A stretch of 64,000 bases of DNA, from the NCBI GenBank assembly GCA_916988195.3, contig CAKASQ030000003.1, positions 34,659 to 98,658 on the forward strand. The letters run 5' to 3'. Below, piece after piece: positions 25,758 through 34,763 of this stretch. The DNA is from Oscillospiraceae bacterium. Lineage in GTDB: Bacteria; Bacillota; Clostridia; Oscillospirales; Oscillospiraceae. A program made the position numbers and the translations under genes. The notes under the pieces are model-generated. The model did no database searches. It saw only the letters and a list, made by a program, of their open reading frames with translations, and was not told where the DNA came from. The first letter of the stretch is position 1; the number at the start of each line of letters is the position of its first letter.

Positions 25758-26954
25758 CTAACTTGATTTCCTTTCGCTCAGCAAAAACGCGCGCGCCCGA
25801 ACAGAGTCCTCGCACACAGCGAAGCCCTCCTCCTGCAAATGTGCGATTGTCCGCTCCAATGCCAGCAACACGCCCTCGTCGAGATCCTTTTCCGCCGCCG
25901 CTCGAATTGCTTCTACGCCGGTGTACGTGCGGTTGGGCTCGATCATATCGGCAAGATAGACGATTTTCTCGAGCTTTGTCATATTGGGCTTTCCCGTTGT
26001 GTGCCACTCGATGGCGCTTTGAACCGCCTCGCACTCGCCGAAAATTTCCCGCGCGGCTGCCGCGCCGGTTTTTGCGTGCAATAGCTGCGGGTTCGCGCGC
26101 TCAAAATCCGTGAGATCGACGTTCCATTTTTCGGCCAGCAGCAGCTGCTGCTTCGCGTTTAGCGCTTTCGTTACATCGTGCAAAATCCCCGCCCGTGCGG
26201 CAAGCGTTTCATCCGCTCCATATTTTTTCGCCATTTCCCGCGCCGTTTCGCACACGCCGATGGCATGCGGCACGCGAGAAGACTTGTGAAGAGCAAGGCT
26301 CACATCCTTTAATCGTTCAAACGAGAGGCCCTTGTCGTTTTCTCCCACACCGTAGAGTCCTTCGGCTTCAATTTCGCGCAGCACCGCCTCCGGCAGATAC
26401 GGCGCGGCAATCCCGAAACGAAGAAGCCGTCTGGCCTCGGTCGAGGAAATGTCGAAGCAGTCGTTTTCCAGCAGCACCGGTCTTTCTCCGAACTGGGCTT
26501 CCAGCGTGTCCGCCTGCTTTAAAAGACTCTCTCGATTTTTGGCATCGGCGTCGTAGCGGGAAAAGCAGACGAGACGCGCGTTTTTCGCGATCTCCTCCGG
26601 GCAGTACCAGTCCTGAAACGACAAGAACATATCCGTTCCCATCATAAGATACATCTCGCCCTGTTTATATTGTTCCTTGAGCGCGCGGATGGTATCCACC
26701 GTATAGCTTTTTCCCTCGCGCCGGAGCTCCATGTCCAGCACCGCAAAGCCGGGAAGCTGCGAAAACGCAAGCTGCGTGAGCTTCAGGCGCTCCATGGCCG
26801 TCGCCGAGCCGCTCGCCATCTGTTTGTGCGGCGGAATACTGGCCGGGATGACCAGAACGCGTTCTAAGCCCAGCGCTCTTTTGCACGCCTGCGCCGCGCG
26901 CACATGCCCCAGATGCGGCGGGTTGAAGCTGCCGCCGTATACGCCGATCTTCAT
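25758..26954 (-). CDS. nadD-yqeK: Fused NadD nicotinate-nucleotide adenylyltransferase and YqeK HD hydrolase
   Basis: A 398-residue two-domain protein. Residues 1-205 are NadD: GGSFNPPHLGH (7-17) binds ATP and ISSTEARRLLR (169-179) completes the site; it makes NaAD for NAD synthesis. Residues about 213-398 are a YqeK HD domain with H230, H259 and D260 (ILHDVTKAL) and AIEWHTTG; YqeK proteins hydrolyse diadenosine tetraphosphate symmetrically. The two are usually separate neighbouring genes, but here the frame runs through without a stop or start signal between them. Confidence 0.93.
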   Translation of the reverse strand: MKIGVYGGSFNPPHLGHVRAAQACKRALGLERVLVIPASIPPHKQMASGSATAMERLKLTQLAFSQLPGFAVLDMELRREGKSYTVDTIRALKEQYKQGEMYLMMGTDMFLSFQDWYCPEEIAKNARLVCFSRYDADAKNRESLLKQADTLEAQFGERPVLLENDCFDISSTEARRLLRFGIAAPYLPEAVLREIEAEGLYGVGENDKGLSFERLKDVSLALHKSSRVPHAIGVCETAREMAKKYGADETLAARAGILHDVTKALNAKQQLLLAEKWNVDLTDFERANPQLLHAKTGAAAAREIFGECEAVQSAIEWHTTGKPNMTKLEKIVYLADMIEPNRTYTGVEAIRAAAEKDLDEGVLLALERTIAHLQEEGFAVCEDSVRARAFLLSERKSS

Positions 26955-26958
26955 CCTA

Positions 26959-27417
26959 TCAGCCTTCCTGCTGTTTTCTTCTCTCGATGGCAGCCTTTAC
27001 GGCTGCCTCGTGGAAATACTCCTTCTGCTGCTTGCGGCGCTCTTTCGCCTGCTGCTTGCGGCGGGTGATGCCGGCCTTGACGGGATTATAGTTGCCGGAG
27101 ACCTTTTTGGGGCTAGATGCCTTCTTTTCCGCCTTCTTCTTTTCCTGCTCGACCTTCTCGGATTTCCGCCAGATCACGAACTTCGAACCCACAACCTGAA
27201 TGCCCTCTGCGCCCGTCGCTTCGCAAAGTGCGTCGCAGACCTCGCGCGGGGTCATCATCGCCGTTTCCAGCACGCGGCCCTTCACCAGCTCGTGAATGTC
27301 CAGCAGCTTTTCCGCTTCGGCGACCAGCGTTTCCGATACGCCGCCCTTGCCGACCATCAGCGTCGTGTCAATTGTATTGGCCTGCGCGCGAAGCGCAGCG
27401 CGTTCCTTACTTGTCAT
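26959..27417 (-). CDS. YhbY-family CRM-domain RNA-binding protein with basic extension
   Basis: A 152-residue protein. Residues 1-95 are a YhbY/CRM domain (LRAQANTIDTTLMVGKGGVS, ELVKGRVLETA, GSKFVIWRK), found on pre-50S ribosomal particles. The rest is a Lys/Gln/Arg-rich tail not present in short YhbY proteins and likely to bind RNA. ATG at 27417 follows GAGGT; the longer open frame upstream is not coding. It lies between rdgB and nadD-yqeK on the minus strand. Confidence 0.9.
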   Translation of the reverse strand: MTSKERAALRAQANTIDTTLMVGKGGVSETLVAEAEKLLDIHELVKGRVLETAMMTPREVCDALCEATGAEGIQVVGSKFVIWRKSEKVEQEKKKAEKKASSPKKVSGNYNPVKAGITRRKQQAKERRKQQKEYFHEAAVKAAIERRKQQEG

Positions 27418-27490
27418 GTATGTTACCTCATTCCATCGAACGCCCCGGTTTTTTCCTTGGACGGACAGCGTCGTTCGTCCCTGCGGAGCG

Positions 27491-28084
27491 TCATTTTTCC
27501 TGCATCTGCTGATATTTTCTGCAAAAATCCTGCAAGGCGCGCGCCCTGTGGGAAATTGCGTTTTTCTGCTCACTCGGAAGCTCGGCATACGTCATGCCAA
27601 GCTCGGGAAGATAGAAGACCGGGTCGTAGCCGAAGCCGTTTTCCCCGTGTACCTCGCGCGTGATCACGCCCGGACACTCTCCGCGCGCAACGATCTTGCG
27701 CCCGTCCGGCCAGAGGCAGGTGATGACGCAGACAAATTTTGCCGTGCGCTTGTCGTCCGGTACGTCTTTCATGTTCTCCAGCAAAAATGCCGTGCGCTCG
27801 CCATCGGACGATTTATGGCCGTACCGCGCGGAATACACGCCCGGCGCGCCGTCCAGCGCGTCCACCATCAGCCCTGAATCGTCCGCCAGAACCGGCAGTC
27901 CGGAGGCTTTCATGACGGCCTCGGCCTTTAAAAGCGAGTTTTCTTCAAACGTCGTGCCCGTCTCGTCCACGTCGATATCGAGCCCATATTCTGATTCCAG
28001 CGCGATCTTAAAGCCGTGCTGCGACAAAATCACGGAGAGCTCCGTGAGCTTATGCGGATTTTTGCTTGCCAGAATGACTTTCAT
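27491..28084 (-). CDS. rdgB: XTP/dITP diphosphatase (RdgB/HAM1)
   Basis: A 197-residue nucleotide-pool cleaner that hydrolyses dITP, XTP and similar deaminated nucleotides to monophosphates. Family motifs are ILASKNPHKLTEL at the start, TFEENSLLKAEA, LADDSGLMVDALDGAPGVYS, GENGFGYDPVFYLPE and ISHRARAL at the end. It sits 11 bases after ftsY and is probably co-transcribed. Confidence 0.96.
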   Translation of the reverse strand: MKVILASKNPHKLTELSVILSQHGFKIALESEYGLDIDVDETGTTFEENSLLKAEAVMKASGLPVLADDSGLMVDALDGAPGVYSARYGHKSSDGERTAFLLENMKDVPDDKRTAKFVCVITCLWPDGRKIVARGECPGVITREVHGENGFGYDPVFYLPELGMTYAELPSEQKNAISHRARALQDFCRKYQQMQEK

Positions 28085-28095
28085 GCCGCGCCTCC

Positions 28096-28986
28096 TTAAA
28101 TCAGGGCTTCCACGAAGCTGTGCGCGTCAAAGGCCATCAGATCGTCCATCTGCTCGCCCACGCCGACAAATTTGACCGGGATCTTGAGCGTATTGGATAC
28201 GGCGATGACCACACCGCCCTTGGCCGTGCCATCGAGCTTCGTTACGACCATGCCCGTCACGCCCGCGATCTGGCTGAACTGTTCGGCCTGAATGAGGCCG
28301 TTCTGTCCGGTCGTGCCGTCGAGCACCAGAAGAACCTCCTTGCTGGCGTTGGGGAGCTCGCGGTCAATGATGCGCGAGATTTTGCCGAGCTCGTTCATGA
28401 GGTTCTGCTTGTTGTGGAGCCGGCCCGCCGTGTCGCAGATGATCACGTCCGAGCTTCTCGCCTTCGCCGCCGCGATCGCGTCAAAGAGCACCGACGCGGG
28501 ATCTGCGCCCTCGTGCTGGCGGATGATGTCCACATGCGCGCGGTTCGACCAGATTTCCAGCTGATCGGCCGCCGCCGCGCGGAACGTATCGCCCGCGCAT
28601 AAAAGCACCTTTTTCCCGCTCTCACGAAGAAGGTTCGCGAGCTTCCCGATCGTCGTCGTCTTGCCCACGCCATTCACGCCGATGACGAGAATGACGGACG
28701 GCTTTGTGGAAAGGTCGAGCGTTGTCTTGCCCACGTCCATCATGCCCTCGAGCACCTCTCGAAGGGCGAGCTTTGCCTCCTCGACGGTCTTGATGTGCCG
28801 CTCGCGCACGACGCTCCGAAGCTTTCCCATTGCCTCCTCGGTCGTCTGCATACCGAGGTCCGCGAGAATCAGGCTCTCTTCCAGATCGTCGTAAAATTCG
28901 TCGTCCAGCTCCGAGGCCGTGAAGACGCTCGAAATGGAGCTTGCCGTCTTGCTCAGGCCCTGCTTCAGTTTTTCAAAAAATCCCAT
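28096..28986 (-). CDS. ftsY: Signal recognition particle receptor FtsY
   Basis: A 296-residue SRP GTPase. The N domain is helical (1-85) and the G domain has G1 GVNGVGKTT (103-111), DTFRAAAADQLE, DTAGRLHNK and TKLDGTAKGG. It brings ribosome-nascent-chain complexes to the membrane translocon. The acidic N-terminal extension of Gram-negative FtsY is absent. ATG at 28986 follows AGAGGA. It lies downstream of smc, a conserved pairing, but a 268-base repeat-filled gap separates them here. Confidence 0.97.
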   Translation of the reverse strand: MGFFEKLKQGLSKTASSISSVFTASELDDEFYDDLEESLILADLGMQTTEEAMGKLRSVVRERHIKTVEEAKLALREVLEGMMDVGKTTLDLSTKPSVILVIGVNGVGKTTTIGKLANLLRESGKKVLLCAGDTFRAAAADQLEIWSNRAHVDIIRQHEGADPASVLFDAIAAAKARSSDVIICDTAGRLHNKQNLMNELGKISRIIDRELPNASKEVLLVLDGTTGQNGLIQAEQFSQIAGVTGMVVTKLDGTAKGGVVIAVSNTLKIPVKFVGVGEQMDDLMAFDAHSFVEALI

Positions 28987-29065
28987 ATATCTATCCTCTT
29001 TTCGGTTCATTGACTCTATAAGGGGTGCACGCCCCGCAAAATTCCCACAATCTTACGTGGCATTC

Positions 29066-29170
29066 ATAGGGGCGGACGCCTCTGTCCGCCCAAGGAAACC
29101 ATCGTTTTCGCCATAGATTTTCGCATTTTGATTCATTTTTCTGCGGGCGGACAGGGTCGTCCGCCCCTAC
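29066..29170. repeat. GTAGGGG repeat element, copy 2 (CGGAC variant)
   Basis: A 105-base element with ends ATAGGGG and CCCCTAC. The end palindromes carry the variant core CGGACGCCTCTGTCCG (left) and CGGACAGGGTCGTCCG (right). It lies between smc and ftsY. Confidence 0.78.
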
Positions 29171-29198
29171 GGATTTTTGCGTTCTTCCAGTGCTGTCC

Positions 29199-29224
29199 GT
29201 AGGGGTCGATGCCCACATCGACCC
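29199..29224. repeat. GTAGGGG repeat, single left palindrome
   Basis: Only the left half of the element is present (GTAGGGGTCGATGCCC and its mirror), 29 bases after copy 2. It matches the left end of copies 1 and 4. Confidence 0.75.
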
Positions 29225-29254
29225 GTTTCCCGCATTTTTGGAAACATTTCGTGT

Positions 29255-32200
29255 TTATGCCGTAATGCCCAACTGCTTTTGAAGCTCATCCAAGTCCAGA
29301 TGCAGAATTTTAGAGATGCCCTGCTCCTGCATTGTCACGCCGTAGAGCACATCCGCGGCCTCCATCGTACCGCGCCGGTGGGTGATGACGATGAACTGCG
29401 TCTTGCCGCTGAACCGGTGCAGATACGCTGCAAATCGTTCCACGTTCCGGTCGTCCAGCGCCGCGTCAATTTCATCGAGCATGCAAAACGGCGTCGGCCG
29501 CACCTTCAGAATCGCGAAATACAGCGCAATGGCTACAAACGCCTTCTCGCCGCCGGAAAGAAGCGTGATGGTCTTGAGCTGCTTTCCGGGGGGCTGGACC
29601 TTGATCTCAATGCCGCAGGAAAGCGGCTCTTTCTCATCTTCGAGTTCCAAAGACGCCTTGCCACCGCCGAACATTTCCGTGAACGTCGCGCCAAAATACT
29701 CGTTGATGCGCGCAAACTCGCGCACAAAAATATCCGTCATCTCGCGGGTAATATCGCCGACGATGGTCTCCAGCTCTGTCTTTGCGTGCAGCACGTCGTC
29801 GCGCTGAGAAGCCAGATACTCGTAGCGCTCGCTGACTCTGGCGTATTCGTCGATCGCGCCGAGGTTCGGCGTACCGAGCGCGGACATTTTCCGCTTCACT
29901 TCGCCGATGCGCCGATTTGCACTCGCGATGGACTCGACCTCCACGGTCTGCTCCTTCGCGCTTGAAGGTGTGAGCTCATAGGACTCCCAGAGCTTGTCGA
30001 TGAGCTGCTTCTGCTCGAGCTCGCTGGTCGCTTTCTTCTGCTCGAGTCTTGCCGATTCGCGCTCGAGAAGCAGAATGTCCTTGTTCTTGTCCTGCGCCTG
30101 CTTTTCGGTCTGGTTGCGCTTTGCCTCCATGGCGGTGCGCGCCTCGACCTCTGTTTTGAGCGTCTGCTCGTGCGCCTGCGCGGTTTTCGCGAGCGTTTCC
30201 ATTTGCTCGTACTGCGCCTTGATCTCCTGCCCGGCTGTCTGCATTCTCTCGCAGAAGGACGCGATCAGCGCCTGCTTCTGGACGTTGTCGCCCTGCATGG
30301 CCCCCTGCAAAGTCTCCATCTGGGAAATCGTCTGCTGCGCGGCCGTTTTCTCGGCGTTCTTTTCCGCAATCGCGACACGAAGACTCGCCAGCTCCTGCTG
30401 CACATCGGAAACGGCCTGCGTCTTCTGATCTAGCTCCGTCTGCCGCTGCGCCTGCTGCGCTTCCAGCTTTGTAAGCTCTGCTTCCGCTTCCTGCAGCTGC
30501 TGGGAAAGAAGCGCAAGTCTTCCCTCGTCGCTGCCGCTGCGCTTGGAAAAGCGCTCGAGCTCCTGCCGGACGGACTGCTCTGCCTGCGAAACCGTCTCTA
30601 ACAGCAGCTCCACCTGCTTCTGCTCCTCTGTGCGGCGCAGGACCTCGTCTTCTGCCTTGCGGAGCTCCGCACCGATATTTTTAAGCTCATACTCCGTTTC
30701 GGCCAGCTGACTCTGCGCATCCGAAAGACTCTTCTGCCGCGCCGTCTGCGCATCAGAGAGGGTCTTCTGCTCCTGCTCTAACCGCTTGAGCTCGTTGGCT
30801 CTTGACAGAACGCCCGCGCTTTTTGCACTCGAGCCACCCGTCATGCTGCCACCCGGGTTCATGACCTGCCCGTCGAGCGTCACGATGCGCACGCGGTTTC
30901 CCGTCTTTCGCGCCATCGCAATGGCGTGATCGAGCGTCTCGGCAATGACGGTTCTGCCGAGAAGGTTCTCTAAAATTCCCTGATATCTTGCATCGGTCTG
31001 CGCAAGCTCGGATGCTACGCCGACATAGCCCGGCATCGACACCAATTGCGGCTCGGAGAGCCTCCGGCCCGTGACCGTGGAAAGGGGCAAGAATGTCGCC
31101 CGGCCGCCGTCTCTGCGTTTGAGCATCCCGATTGCCGCCTTGCCGCAGCTTTCATCGTCGACCACGATATTCTGCATTGCCGCGCCAAGCGCGGTTTCGA
31201 TCGCCGTTGTGTACCGGTCTTCGACACGGATGAGCTTTGACACCGGGCCGTGCACACCCGAAAGCGCGCCTCTTGCCGCGTCCTGCATCACAAGGCGCAC
31301 CGCCTTGGAAAAGCCCTCAAAGTCCCGCTCCATCTCGCGGAGCATGTTGGCCTTCGCGGCAAGCGTTTTGAGCTGCACAGACGCGCCGTCAAACTCCTTT
31401 TGGAGCGACTGGCACTTTTCCTGCCGCGCCCTGCGCCGGAGCTCATACCCCGCAATGCGGTTCTTAGCCGACTGTACGCCGTCGTTTGCCTGCTCCAGCG
31501 CTTTTTTGCACTGCGTTTTCTGCTGCTCGGTCTGAATTCTGCGCGCCTCGTTCGCCTCTAAATCCTCCTGCAAGGTCTTTTTTCTTGCCTCGACCTCTTC
31601 CATCGACGCGGTCAAGGACGCGATCTGCGTCTTTTTTTCCTGTGCGTCGGCGCGAAGAAGATTCTCCTGCGTCGTGAGCTGCAAAAGCGCCTGCTGAAGT
31701 CTATTCAGCTCCTTCTGAAGCGCCATCTCTTTCTGCGTGAGTGTCCCGGTCTGTTCGTCAAGCGACCGAATGGCCTCGTCGATCGAAGCAATTTCTGCCG
31801 TCCGCTCCTGGATCGTCTGCGCGATCGAGCCGCTTCTGGCCGACTGCTCGTCCATCTCGCGCTGCGCCCGCTCCACGTTCTGCTGCAAATGCTCGACCTC
31901 AGCCTGCAGGACGGAAACGTCTGCTTCCTTCTTCTGCCGCTCGGCCTGCACCGCCGTGATTTTTTCGCGCAGGAGGTCTAATTCCAGCGACTTCTGGTTC
32001 AGCTGCAGGGCCATCTGTTCGGCCTGATGATAGAGAGCATTCAGTTCGTCGTGCGCCTGCTCGAGAACGAAGGCGGCGGAATTGTAGTCCTCCTGCGCTT
32101 TTTTCGCGCTCTCAGCGACCTTCTCGAGGCTATCCAGCCAGACGGTAACTTCCAAGCCCCGCAGTTCATCGCGGAGCGTCAGATACTTTTCCGCCTTCTC

Positions 32201-32827
32201 CGCCTGCTGGCGAAGGGGCTCGACCTGCAATTCCAGCTCCGAGATTTTGTCTCCGATGCGAAGCAAATTGTCCTGCGTATTGGCGAGCCTGCGCTCGGTC
32301 TCCTCCTTACGATGGCGGTATTTGGAGATACCGGCAGCCTCTTCAAAAATTTCGCGGCGGTCGGTCGATTTCTGCGCAAGGATCTCGTCGATTCTGCCCT
32401 GGCCGATGTTGGAGTAACCTTCTCTTCCAAGGCCGGTATCCATGAGAAGCTCGTTGATATCGCGCAGACGCGCCGACTGCTTGTTGATGTAGTACTCGCT
32501 TTCGCCCGAACGGTAGTACCGGCGGGTGATCATGACCTCTGGCGTTTCGATGGGAAGCGTCCCGTCCTGATTGTCTAAAACAAGCGTCGCTTCCGCATAG
32601 CCGACTGCCGGACGCTTTAACGTGCCGCCAAAGATCACGTCCTCCATTTTTGCCCCGCGCAGGGCTTTGGAACTCTGCTCGCCCATGACCCAGCTGATGG
32701 CGTCTGAGATATTGGATTTGCCGCTGCCGTTCGGGCCGACGATCGCAGTGATGTCGCTGTCGAACTGCAAAACGGTCTTATCCGGAAAGGACTTGAAGCC
32801 CTGAATTTCCAAAGAACGAAGATACAC
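29255..32827 (-). CDS. smc: Chromosome segregation protein SMC
   Basis: A 1,190-residue SMC ATPase. Walker A is GPNGSGKS (31-38); a coiled coil runs to about residue 500, then the hinge (GVHGPVSKLIRVEDRY) and a second coiled coil. The C-terminal head has the signature LLSGGEKAFVAIAL and Walker B CMLDEIDAALDD. With ScpA/ScpB it compacts and separates chromosomes. I chose the GTG at 32827 (protein start MYLRSLEIQGFKSF, as in the family) because GAGAGG lies 7 bases upstream; the TTG 15 bases earlier overlaps that site. Confidence 0.97.
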   Translation of the reverse strand: MYLRSLEIQGFKSFPDKTVLQFDSDITAIVGPNGSGKSNISDAISWVMGEQSSKALRGAKMEDVIFGGTLKRPAVGYAEATLVLDNQDGTLPIETPEVMITRRYYRSGESEYYINKQSARLRDINELLMDTGLGREGYSNIGQGRIDEILAQKSTDRREIFEEAAGISKYRHRKEETERRLANTQDNLLRIGDKISELELQVEPLRQQAEKAEKYLTLRDELRGLEVTVWLDSLEKVAESAKKAQEDYNSAAFVLEQAHDELNALYHQAEQMALQLNQKSLELDLLREKITAVQAERQKKEADVSVLQAEVEHLQQNVERAQREMDEQSARSGSIAQTIQERTAEIASIDEAIRSLDEQTGTLTQKEMALQKELNRLQQALLQLTTQENLLRADAQEKKTQIASLTASMEEVEARKKTLQEDLEANEARRIQTEQQKTQCKKALEQANDGVQSAKNRIAGYELRRRARQEKCQSLQKEFDGASVQLKTLAAKANMLREMERDFEGFSKAVRLVMQDAARGALSGVHGPVSKLIRVEDRYTTAIETALGAAMQNIVVDDESCGKAAIGMLKRRDGGRATFLPLSTVTGRRLSEPQLVSMPGYVGVASELAQTDARYQGILENLLGRTVIAETLDHAIAMARKTGNRVRIVTLDGQVMNPGGSMTGGSSAKSAGVLSRANELKRLEQEQKTLSDAQTARQKSLSDAQSQLAETEYELKNIGAELRKAEDEVLRRTEEQKQVELLLETVSQAEQSVRQELERFSKRSGSDEGRLALLSQQLQEAEAELTKLEAQQAQRQTELDQKTQAVSDVQQELASLRVAIAEKNAEKTAAQQTISQMETLQGAMQGDNVQKQALIASFCERMQTAGQEIKAQYEQMETLAKTAQAHEQTLKTEVEARTAMEAKRNQTEKQAQDKNKDILLLERESARLEQKKATSELEQKQLIDKLWESYELTPSSAKEQTVEVESIASANRRIGEVKRKMSALGTPNLGAIDEYARVSERYEYLASQRDDVLHAKTELETIVGDITREMTDIFVREFARINEYFGATFTEMFGGGKASLELEDEKEPLSCGIEIKVQPPGKQLKTITLLSGGEKAFVAIALYFAILKVRPTPFCMLDEIDAALDDRNVERFAAYLHRFSGKTQFIVITHRRGTMEAADVLYGVTMQEQGISKILHLDLDELQKQLGITA

Positions 32828-32861
32828 GCGTTTACCTCTCAAGAAAACATACTATCAAGGT

Positions 32862-32890
32862 ATTGTACCAACTTTCCCGCAAAATTTCAA
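32862..32890 (-). promoter_or_regulatory. Promoter of smc
   Basis: Minus strand: TTGAAA (32885-32890), 17 bases, TACAAT (32862-32867), about 35 bases upstream of the GTG start. Confidence 0.6.
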
Positions 32891-33043
32891 CCATAGCCGC
32901 TTTGTAAACAGCGAAATCTTTAAAACCCCGCACCGTCCAAGCCTCGCAGAGTTTCGCCATCCGCAGATGGCGAAATAAAATCGGAATTCATTTTATCCGG
33001 CGGCTTCGCCGACCGGAAAAATACCGCTCACCTCGCAAGTGTG

Positions 33044-33129
33044 GAATTTTTGCCCCAACGGGGCAAAAATTCTGCGCGCAGTCGAGGTGCATCCCTTCTA
33101 TTTCCGAAAAGTAAAACTTTTCGGAAATA
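33044..33129. repeat. Two adjacent near-perfect hairpins, possibly a mobile mini-element
   Basis: GAATTTTTGCCCC and complement flank AAC (33044-33072); an outer CACCTCG/CGAGGTG pair encloses it. Next to it TATTTCCGAAAAGT and complement flank AAA (33099-33129). Neither has a T-run that would explain it as a plain terminator. Confidence 0.6.
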
Positions 33130-33132
33130 GAG

Positions 33133-33167
33133 AAAACCCGTAAGCAAGGGACCAACTTGCTTACGGG
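33133..33167 (-). terminator. Probable terminator of the glycosyltransferase gene
   Basis: CCCGTAAGCAAG pairs with CTTGCTTACGGG (33137-33167); on the minus strand TTTTCTCT follows. It lies about 160 bases downstream of the gene's stop. Confidence 0.6.
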
Positions 33168-33189
33168 CTTCTATTAAAAAGAGAGGAAA

Positions 33190-33243
33190 ATGAAAAAAGA
33201 CTGTATCGCTTCTTGCAAGATTATAATAGCAGGCGGTTATTAA
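33190..33243 (+). CDS. Possible 17-residue peptide
   Basis: An ATG 2 bases after GAGAGGA opens a frame for MKKDCIASCKIIIAGGY. It has a charged start, two cysteines and a hydrophobic end. The ribosome-site spacing is short and I see no strong promoter, so this may be chance. Confidence 0.2.
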   Translation: MKKDCIASCKIIIAGGY

Positions 33244-33324
33244 AAAAGATAGCGGGCATTTATTAAATATTTATAAAATCGCAAGTTAATTTTTGTGGAT
33301 ATTCACAGTTTCTTCATATTTTCC

Positions 33325-34620
33325 TTACAGGAACCGCTCCGAGAGCTCCTCCATGCGAAGTTTGATCTTCTCCTGCCCGCGGCCGACGGCGGCAAGATAA
33401 GACGAGATGGCGTGGAACGCCTCATCGCTCTGGCGGTTGTGGGCGGGATATTTTCCGGCCTTGAAATTTTCAAGCACAACCTCATAGCGCGCCTGCGCGT
33501 GCGTGACCGCATCCTTCCACGAGATATAGATCTCGTCCTGCGCTGTTTTCCCGACTCTCCGCATCGCCTCGGGGTTTCGGCTGAGCGCTGTCAGCATTCT
33601 CGCCATCGATTCCGCGTTTTCCTCAATCAGGAAGCCGCTTTCTCCGTCCCTAATATCCTCCGCCGCGCAGCTTCCGCGCACGAGAACGCTTCCAAGCCCG
33701 CAGGCCGCCGCCTCGCGCACGACAAGGCCGTTCGTGTCAAACGTCGACGGGAACAGGAACAGGTCTGCCCGGCAGTACCACGCGCGGATGACGTTCCGGT
33801 CGTAGGCCGGCGCAGTAAAGAACACGCAGTCCGACAGACCGAGCCTTTCACTGTAGGCGATGACCTCATCGCGGTCGCCGCCGTTTCCGACAAAGACCAT
33901 GCGGAACGGCCTTCCCTGCGTTTTGAGCATTGCAAGCGCGTCGAGGATGATTTTCAGGCCCTTGTACCACATCATGCGGCCGACGAAAAGGAACATCGGA
34001 ATGTTTTCCGGCAAATCAAAATCCTTTGTCACTTCGTGCACGAGCTTCTCTTCGACCCTCCCCTTCGGGAAATCCACGCCGTTCGGCATAACGAGATAGT
34101 CGCCCTGATAGCCGAGGCTTTTTAAATTCTCGCCCGCGCCGTGGCTCACCGTCCAGACCTCGTCGCAGGCCGTGATGTTGTCGACAAGGACCTTCTTGGC
34201 CTCCTCCTGCAAGAGCTTTCCCTTGATAGCGTTGGCGATGTCAATGTCAAATTTCGTGTGGTACGTAAAGACCAGCGGCACATGGATCCGGTCTCGCAGG
34301 GCGCGCGCGAGCATGGCGGACGTGACCGGGCAGTGGCAGTGGATGAGATCAAAGTCTCTTTCCACCAGCGTCTCGAGCGTCTGGCTCGAAAACGGGAATC
34401 CCGCGTGATAGCCCACCAGCTTTGTGAGATCGACGCTCGGGTAGCGCACGATGGGGAATTCAAACTGACTGTCGTCCGCGCCGGGGTAGGCGGGCGTGAC
34501 GACGGTGGCTTGCTTTCCGTTTTCCGTCAGGATCTTCGCGTAATTTACAACCGCGTTCGCCACTCCATCGGTGACGGGCGGAAAGGAATCGTTGATCAGG
34601 CAGATGCTTCTTTGTTCCAT
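33325..34620 (-). CDS. GT4-family glycosyltransferase
   Basis: A 431-residue GT-B enzyme. The N-terminal domain starts ICLINDSFPPVTDGVANAV and carries IHCHCPVTSAMLAR and VFTYHTKFD. The C-terminal donor domain has PNGVDF, FVGRMMWYKGL and the EX7E motif near STFDTNGLVVREAAACG. The layout matches diacylglycerol glucosyltransferases and similar lipid or wall glycosyltransferases at the cytoplasmic membrane face. The acceptor and sugar are not shown. It is a single gene, divergent from the metallopeptidase gene. Confidence 0.9.
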   Translation of the reverse strand: MEQRSICLINDSFPPVTDGVANAVVNYAKILTENGKQATVVTPAYPGADDSQFEFPIVRYPSVDLTKLVGYHAGFPFSSQTLETLVERDFDLIHCHCPVTSAMLARALRDRIHVPLVFTYHTKFDIDIANAIKGKLLQEEAKKVLVDNITACDEVWTVSHGAGENLKSLGYQGDYLVMPNGVDFPKGRVEEKLVHEVTKDFDLPENIPMFLFVGRMMWYKGLKIILDALAMLKTQGRPFRMVFVGNGGDRDEVIAYSERLGLSDCVFFTAPAYDRNVIRAWYCRADLFLFPSTFDTNGLVVREAAACGLGSVLVRGSCAAEDIRDGESGFLIEENAESMARMLTALSRNPEAMRRVGKTAQDEIYISWKDAVTHAQARYEVVLENFKAGKYPAHNRQSDEAFHAISSYLAAVGRGQEKIKLRMEELSERFL

Positions 34621-34666
34621 GGAGATTTTTCCTTTCTGTCTGCAAATGATGTTGAGCTATTATATC

Positions 34667-34691
34667 GTGCTTTCAGAAAAAAGGAAAGCAC
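34667..34691. promoter_or_regulatory. Inverted repeat in the divergent promoter region
   Basis: GTGCTTTC and GAAAGCAC flank 9 bases. On the minus strand it lies just upstream of a TATAAT, and on the plus strand about 13 bases upstream of a -35. It could be an operator shared by both genes. Confidence 0.4.
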
Positions 34692-34703
34692 AAAAACTGG
34701 TAC

Positions 34704-34732
34704 TTGCTTTTGTTCCGCCGGCGCTTCATAAT
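34704..34732 (+). promoter_or_regulatory. Probable promoter of the metallopeptidase gene
   Basis: TTGCTT (34704-34709), 17 bases, CATAAT (34727-34732). Confidence 0.5.
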
Positions 34733-34763
34733 ATGGGCATCTCCACTGGAAAAGAGGGTTCCC

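Larger units (their letters stand above)
32828..33324. other. Intergenic region rich in stem-loops
   Basis: The 497-base gap contains the smc promoter, five strong stem-loops between 32952 and 33167 and a possible 17-codon peptide frame at 33190-33243. The hairpins are TTTCGCCATC/complement (32952-32975), CCGGCGGC/GCCGACCGG (32997-33016), a 13-bp stem (33044-33072), a 14-bp stem (33099-33129) and a 12-bp stem (33137-33167). I see no long gene. Confidence 0.7.

Noticed and set aside
27460..27485. Possible decayed GTAGGGG repeat between the YhbY-like gene and rdgB
   Set aside because: GGACGGACAGCGTCGTTCGTCC resembles the right end of the CGGAC variant but has lost the terminal motif; too weak to annotate.
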